A DNA stretch of 64,000 bases from Aurantiochytrium sp. KH105 (taxonomy: Eukaryota; Sar; Bigyra; Thraustochytrida; Thraustochytriidae), in assembly GCA_003116975.1 (NCBI GenBank), contig BGKB01000088.1, positions 62,001 to 126,000 on the forward strand. Direction: 5' to 3'. Made by a program: the position numbers and the translations under genes. Under the pieces are notes generated by a model. The model did no database searches. It was not told the DNA's origin and was given only the letters and a program-made list of their open reading frames with translations. Positions 60,682 to 64,000 of the stretch are shown here, in pieces. Positions within the stretch are counted from its first letter, which is position 1; every line of letters starts with the position of its first letter.

Positions 60682-61570
60682 TGGCCTCGTCGGGTCAGTC
60701 AGTCTGATCTGAGAAGTGGTTTGCTGATGATTTGCGGCGATTAGCCTGATGATCAGCCTCCTTCAATGCGCACAACTAACTGTGAGCCTAGGCCTAAGTT
60801 GCTCCAAATCTTTTCGTCACGATGATGACCACGATCCACTCCATACCTTCGATCTTCGCTTCTCAGAATTGCCGCATCAAGCGCACGGATTCCGGCCGGA
60901 TTTGATCGGGGCAGACGAGTCTTTTCTTGTGTCTCGTCATTGGACACCCACCCTCTGTGGCCGGAGATCCACCCACACGTTTGCGATACGAAGAAACAAG
61001 ACAAGGAAACCTTTGAAATACTTACTGAAAGGAACCAGAACATCGTGATTGGTAATTTGTAGTAGTTGTAGTAGTAGTTGTTGTTGTTGTTGAATTTGGA
61101 GGCGTAGGAGAACATCATCTGCGACTGCCGGGGCGCAGGCTGGCGGACTATTAGTATGAGAGTATGATCGGCAGCCGAATTGATGGGATGAATTATACGA
61201 GCGACCGACTGACTGACCGACTGACTGACAGACTGAATTTGAAACTGACGAAACGAGGAAGACGGAAAACGCTGGCGTACTCGAGCCTGCTTGCTGGCTA
61301 AGCTGGCTTCCCTGCAGCCAAAACGAATGCCAAAAAGCGCAGGCCGGAATACCACACAAGTCAAGTCAAGTCAGTCCGCGTCTAGCGTCAGAAACGAAAA
61401 AGCAAGACAGAAAGGCAGCCAAACAGCCAGGCGCTCGTCGCCTCATCGCACCAATACACAGACATGTCCGTCAGTCAGCCACGTCGGCTGGCAGACGGGT
61501 CGCGACTGCGATCGTTTACTTTGCAGAAGAAAGGACAGGCAGACGGGCTGCCTGGCCGGCCAGTTCGCGC
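60682..61570. other. Intergenic region between F-box/LRR and LC8 genes
   Basis: Promoter of the F-box/LRR gene and 3' flank of LC8. It contains a TAG/TTG triplet run at about 61061-61093 and an ACTG tetramer run at about 61203-61231. No gene seen. Confidence 0.6.
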
Positions 61571-61840
61571 TTAGCCACTCTTGAAGAGCAAAATAGCAAT
61601 CTGCGAGAGGTAAAGGTAGATGAAGTGCTTGGTCTCATGGGTGACGTAGGAGCCAAAGTTGCGGCCGACGATGCAGTGCCAGGTCGGGCCGTACTTTTTG
61701 TCGAACTCCTTCTTGATGAAGGCCGCAATGTCCTTCTCGATGTTGTACTTTTCGAGAGCCTGCGATGCGCAGTCAACTACATCCTGCTGCATCTCCTCCG
61801 ACATGTCGGCATTCTTGATCACGGCCTTGCGCTCCGCCAT
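61571..61840 (-). CDS. Dynein light chain LC8 (DYNLL family)
   Basis: Complete 89-residue LC8, the hub dimer that sits on the dynein intermediate chain and binds many TQT-type peptides. It starts at the ATG at 61840 with [15 protein letters not shown], and the family signatures follow: [44 protein letters not shown], then [12 protein letters not shown]. The length matches human DYNLL1 (89). The match to the conserved core is nearly residue for residue, so the call is secure. It serves as an unambiguous eukaryotic marker in the window. The CDS is uninterrupted; an intron in the 5'-UTR cannot be excluded. Confidence 0.98.
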   Translation of the reverse strand: MAERKAVIKNADMSEEMQQDVVDCASQALEKYNIEKDIAAFIKKEFDKKYGPTWHCIVGRNFGSYVTHETKHFIYLYLSQIAILLFKSG

Positions 61841-63208
61841 TTTTCCTGTTGGTTATATTACGCGAGAGAGTCTGCAACCTGAGCGCGTCAGTTTTTCCCG
61901 TTCCTCTTCCTCCTCGTCTTCTCCTTTCCTCGTGCTTCGGCGCGGGCTCCTGCCGCACCGCACCGTCGCGGCTCTTTCTCCTTCTCCTGCTTCTCCTTAT
62001 TCTTCCCCTTTGCGTGTGTGCTCTCGCCGACGGTTGCTGCTCTGCTTTGGCGCCTCGTGCGTCTCCAAAACGCGACGTCTCGCAGGACGGGTTGCCGCGG
62101 CATTGCGGACGGGGCGGCGCGGGCGCAGGCAGGCAGGCGGGCGGGCCAGAAACAAGGAGGGTCCGCTCGCGAGCGCGTGCTCCTGGCTCGTCTCGTCGGG
62201 AGCGCTCATGGCGTTTTCGAGGCCCGGGCCCGCGCCATCCCTCCTCGCGTTTATTTGCGCCTACCCGCGGCGCCCCCGCGAGCGCGGCGCAGGCGTGCGA
62301 AGGGCGGCGCGCGGCGGGGCGCAGCGATCGGGCGAACGTACCGGTGGGTCTCGGCGGTCGGTCTCGCGCGGCGTGCGGCGGCGGCTGCGGCTGCGAGGCG
62401 TTGCGTTGGTGCTTTGATTTTTGGCCTCTGCCCGCCCCGCCTCAATTCAATGTCTAGAGCTGCCGCTCCAAGTGCACAATGCGCGCCGCGCAAGTGCGCA
62501 GCCCCGGCCGCAAGTGCGCTTTCGCCCCCGCGCAAGTCCGCATACCGGCCCGCGCCAGGCGCAAGTGAGGGAAACGGCCCTGCAAGTGCGCTTAGGCCGC
62601 CGCGAAGTGCGGAATCGACGCGCGCAAGTGCGGAATCGGTCGGCCCTAAGCGCGGCGACCTCCACTGACCCGCAGCGCGCTCTGTCGAGCTTAGTGGCGT
62701 GCCTTTTAGCTTTGAGGTATTCTTTTCGAGGGGATCGAGGTGTGCGAAAAAATGCCTCTTGAAAGTATGTCAGTCGTGAGGATAATTATATGGGCTAAAA
62801 GTGACAGTGGAGTCAGTCGGAGTTGCGGGATAAAAATGTGAGCGTTTCACATGTTACCGTTTGACCGCCATCTTCGGCCCGACCTCGCCCGGCACGTTGG
62901 ACATAGGCCCCTAATACCTTAGCATGCAATGTTATGTAGTGTACGCAAGGAAAGTGAGCAAGGCAACGTACGAAAAAAAAAAAAAAAAAAAACCACGACC
63001 ACATTGGCGCATGCCACAGACAACGGAAAAAGATGTAAGATTTTGATAGATTTTTTGCTGGCTGGCGCAGGCATTAGCTTGGCTCTGCGAGAAATTCACT
63101 GTCTATGCAAAGCAAGGCAAGAATCGCGTGCGTCATATTGTCGAGACCAATAGAGAAAAGAGACAATTGCGGTCTTGAAAAAAGAATGGGTGATGCAGGT
63201 TGGCAAAC
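61841..63208. other. Intergenic region upstream of LC8
   Basis: Holds the LC8 promoter, a periodic AAGTGC array (62468-62640, listed separately) and a run of about 20 A at 62972-62991. GC-rich frames (for example 62018-62668) are biased and not convincing as genes. Confidence 0.6.
62468..62640. repeat. Degenerate 21-bp array of GCAAGTGCG motifs, eight copies
   Basis: The core AAGTGC (one AAGTCC, one AAGTGA) starts at 62470, 62492, 62512, 62534, 62563, 62584, 62605 and 62626. Spacings are 22, 20, 22, 29, 21, 21 and 21 bases. The sequence between the cores is diverged and GC-rich, while the core is kept. This could be a decayed minisatellite or an array of binding sites on one face of the helix, about 630 bases upstream of the LC8 start codon. 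It is also open in a frame from an ATG at 62450 as an Ala/Pro/Ser heptad-like peptide, which I doubt is translated. Confidence 0.75.
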
Positions 63209-64000
63209 TCACTGGAGCTTGGCCTGGTAGGCCCGGATGGCATTGGCGAGGCGCTCGATGCCAACGCGAATGTCCTCCGCATCATAATAAGAGAAGGAAA
63301 GGCGAAGGTAGTTCTTCATGCTGTCACCAAAGCTGGCGCCCGGAAGGAAGCAGACCTTGTGGTTCTCGGTGGCCTCCACGAGAAGGTCAGCCGCAAGCTG
63401 GCCCTCGGGGAGCTTGACGAGAACAAAGTAGCCACCCTGGGGCTTCTCAAACGTCGTGCCCTCCGGAAGGAACTCCTCGAGAGCCTTCTCGAGGGTCGAG
63501 TAGCGAGTGTAGAGCGTCTCGCGGGTCTTGTCGAGGTGCTTGTCCTGGAGTCCGAGGTCAATGGCGCGCTGCACAATGCCAAAGATGACCGGGTTGAGGC
63601 CACCGCTCGAATCGAGCTGGCCGCAGGCAGTGATCTGCGCAAGGATCTCCTTGCTGCCCTGAAGCCAGCCGGCGCGAAGAGCTGGGGCCAGAATCTTGCT
63701 GAACGAGCCCATGCAGAGCACCTTGTCGTGCTTGGCAAAGGTCATCATCGGGGGAGGAGGGGTAATGTGCGGGAAGGTAAGAAGCTGGTAGACCTCGTCG
63801 CAGAGGAGGATGAAGTCGTACTTGGCCGCGAGGGCGGCAAGCTTCTCGCGGCGCTCCGCGCTCAGGGTGCGGCCGGTCGGGTTGTGCGCCGTAGGCACCA
63901 CGTACATCAGCTTGGGCACGGGGCCGGCCTCAAGGGCCTGCTCCAGCTTGTACACGTCGAGGCCCTCCTCGTCCATGGGAATCTGGCGGCAGTTGAGCTT
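63209..64000 (-). CDS. Aminotransferase class I/II (PLP-dependent), 3' part only
   Basis: The frame is open from the window edge to a TGA at 63209, giving about 263 residues of the C-terminal two thirds of a fold-type-I aminotransferase. Visible motifs are YVVPTAHNPTGR (substrate/cofactor loop), FILLCDEVYQLL with the Asp that pairs with the PLP ring nitrogen, and GSFSKILAPALRAGW with the Schiff-base Lys. Also present are LNPVIFGIVQ, the small-domain GGYFVLVKLP and a conserved Arg in LRLSFSY that binds the substrate carboxylate. The sequence is most like the aminoadipate/multi-substrate branch (LysN, KAT/AadAT-like), but the exact substrate cannot be set. The N-terminal part lies beyond 64000, so upstream introns cannot be judged. 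Confidence 0.93.
   Translation of the reverse strand, partial: KLNCRQIPMDEEGLDVYKLEQALEAGPVPKLMYVVPTAHNPTGRTLSAERREKLAALAAKYDFILLCDEVYQLLTFPHITPPPPMMTFAKHDKVLCMGSFSKILAPALRAGWLQGSKEILAQITACGQLDSSGGLNPVIFGIVQRAIDLGLQDKHLDKTRETLYTRYSTLEKALEEFLPEGTTFEKPQGGYFVLVKLPEGQLAADLLVEATENHKVCFLPGASFGDSMKNYLRLSFSYYDAEDIRVGIERLANAIRAYQAKLQ

Noticed and set aside
62450-62668. Short plus-strand frame with a seven-residue period
   Set aside because: The period reflects the 21-base array, and composition and lack of context argue against translation. The DNA-level periodicity is reported instead.
1-64000. tRNA genes, CRISPR arrays, rRNA and transposons
   Set aside because: A scan for B-box-like GGTTCGA contexts, regularly spaced long direct repeats and transposase or reverse-transcriptase motifs gave nothing convincing by eye. 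tRNAscan-SE and RepeatMasker would settle this.

Overview
The window looks like nuclear DNA of a GC-rich, compact, intron-poor protist. The best guess is a thraustochytrid-type labyrinthulomycete (stramenopile), but no rRNA or organellar marker is present to prove it. The eukaryotic signs are a dynein LC8 light chain, a mitochondrial-type cytochrome c1 and an eEF2K/MHCK-type alpha-kinase. They also include PH-START-EDR2_C proteins and GT-AG introns in three genes. Most genes are single uninterrupted frames of 0.3-4.7 kb. They are separated by long GC-rich or pyrimidine-rich spacers full of short tandem repeats. No tRNA, rRNA, CRISPR array or recognisable transposon was seen. A 117-base run of N lies at 28760-28876.

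Left half (1-34.5 kb): a dispersed family of five related genes dominates (A 1629-3161 minus, B 11417-16120 plus, C 17122-21486 plus, D 22793-24007 plus, E 32589-34445 plus). They share a predicted all-helical domain that I cannot match to a named family. It ends in a helix of the type F-x-x-[WF]-[CFI]-A-[AG]-[IV], followed by a basic KR-x-R stretch that resembles a nuclear localisation signal. Four of the five also have an acidic/aromatic N-terminus resembling an activation segment. B and C are tandem paralogues of about 1,500 residues. They append a TIR-like domain, TPR repeats and a degenerate receiver-like C-terminal fold. B also carries one strongly hydrophobic segment. A small basic protein of unknown function (494-1357) sits tail to tail with A. 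The spacers 3.2-11.4 kb and 24-32.6 kb hold no convincing complete gene, only low-complexity DNA, minisatellites, possible gene relics and one coding fragment cut by the gap.

Right half (35-64 kb) is ordinary and gene-dense. In order it holds a PH-START protein with two tandem EDR2_C domains (minus), cytochrome c1 (three exons, minus), a single-chain plant/fungal-type urease (minus) and a SAP/winged-helix/WW protein (plus). Next are a ZNF706-like zinc-finger protein (two exons, plus), a standalone EDR2_C protein (minus), a minimal alpha-kinase (plus) and an AARSD1/AlaX-type alanyl-tRNA editing protein (two exons, plus). The end holds a Cys-cluster/TPR/DnaJ co-chaperone (minus), an F-box-like/LRR protein (minus), dynein light chain LC8 (minus) and the 3' part of a fold-type-I aminotransferase that runs off the window (minus).

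No operon-like logic links the right-half genes. The left-half family is the candidate undescribed system: a lineage-specific set of putative nuclear regulators, two of which are fused to a TIR-like, TPR and pseudo-receiver signalling module. All assignments come from reading the translated sequence by eye; no database search was run.
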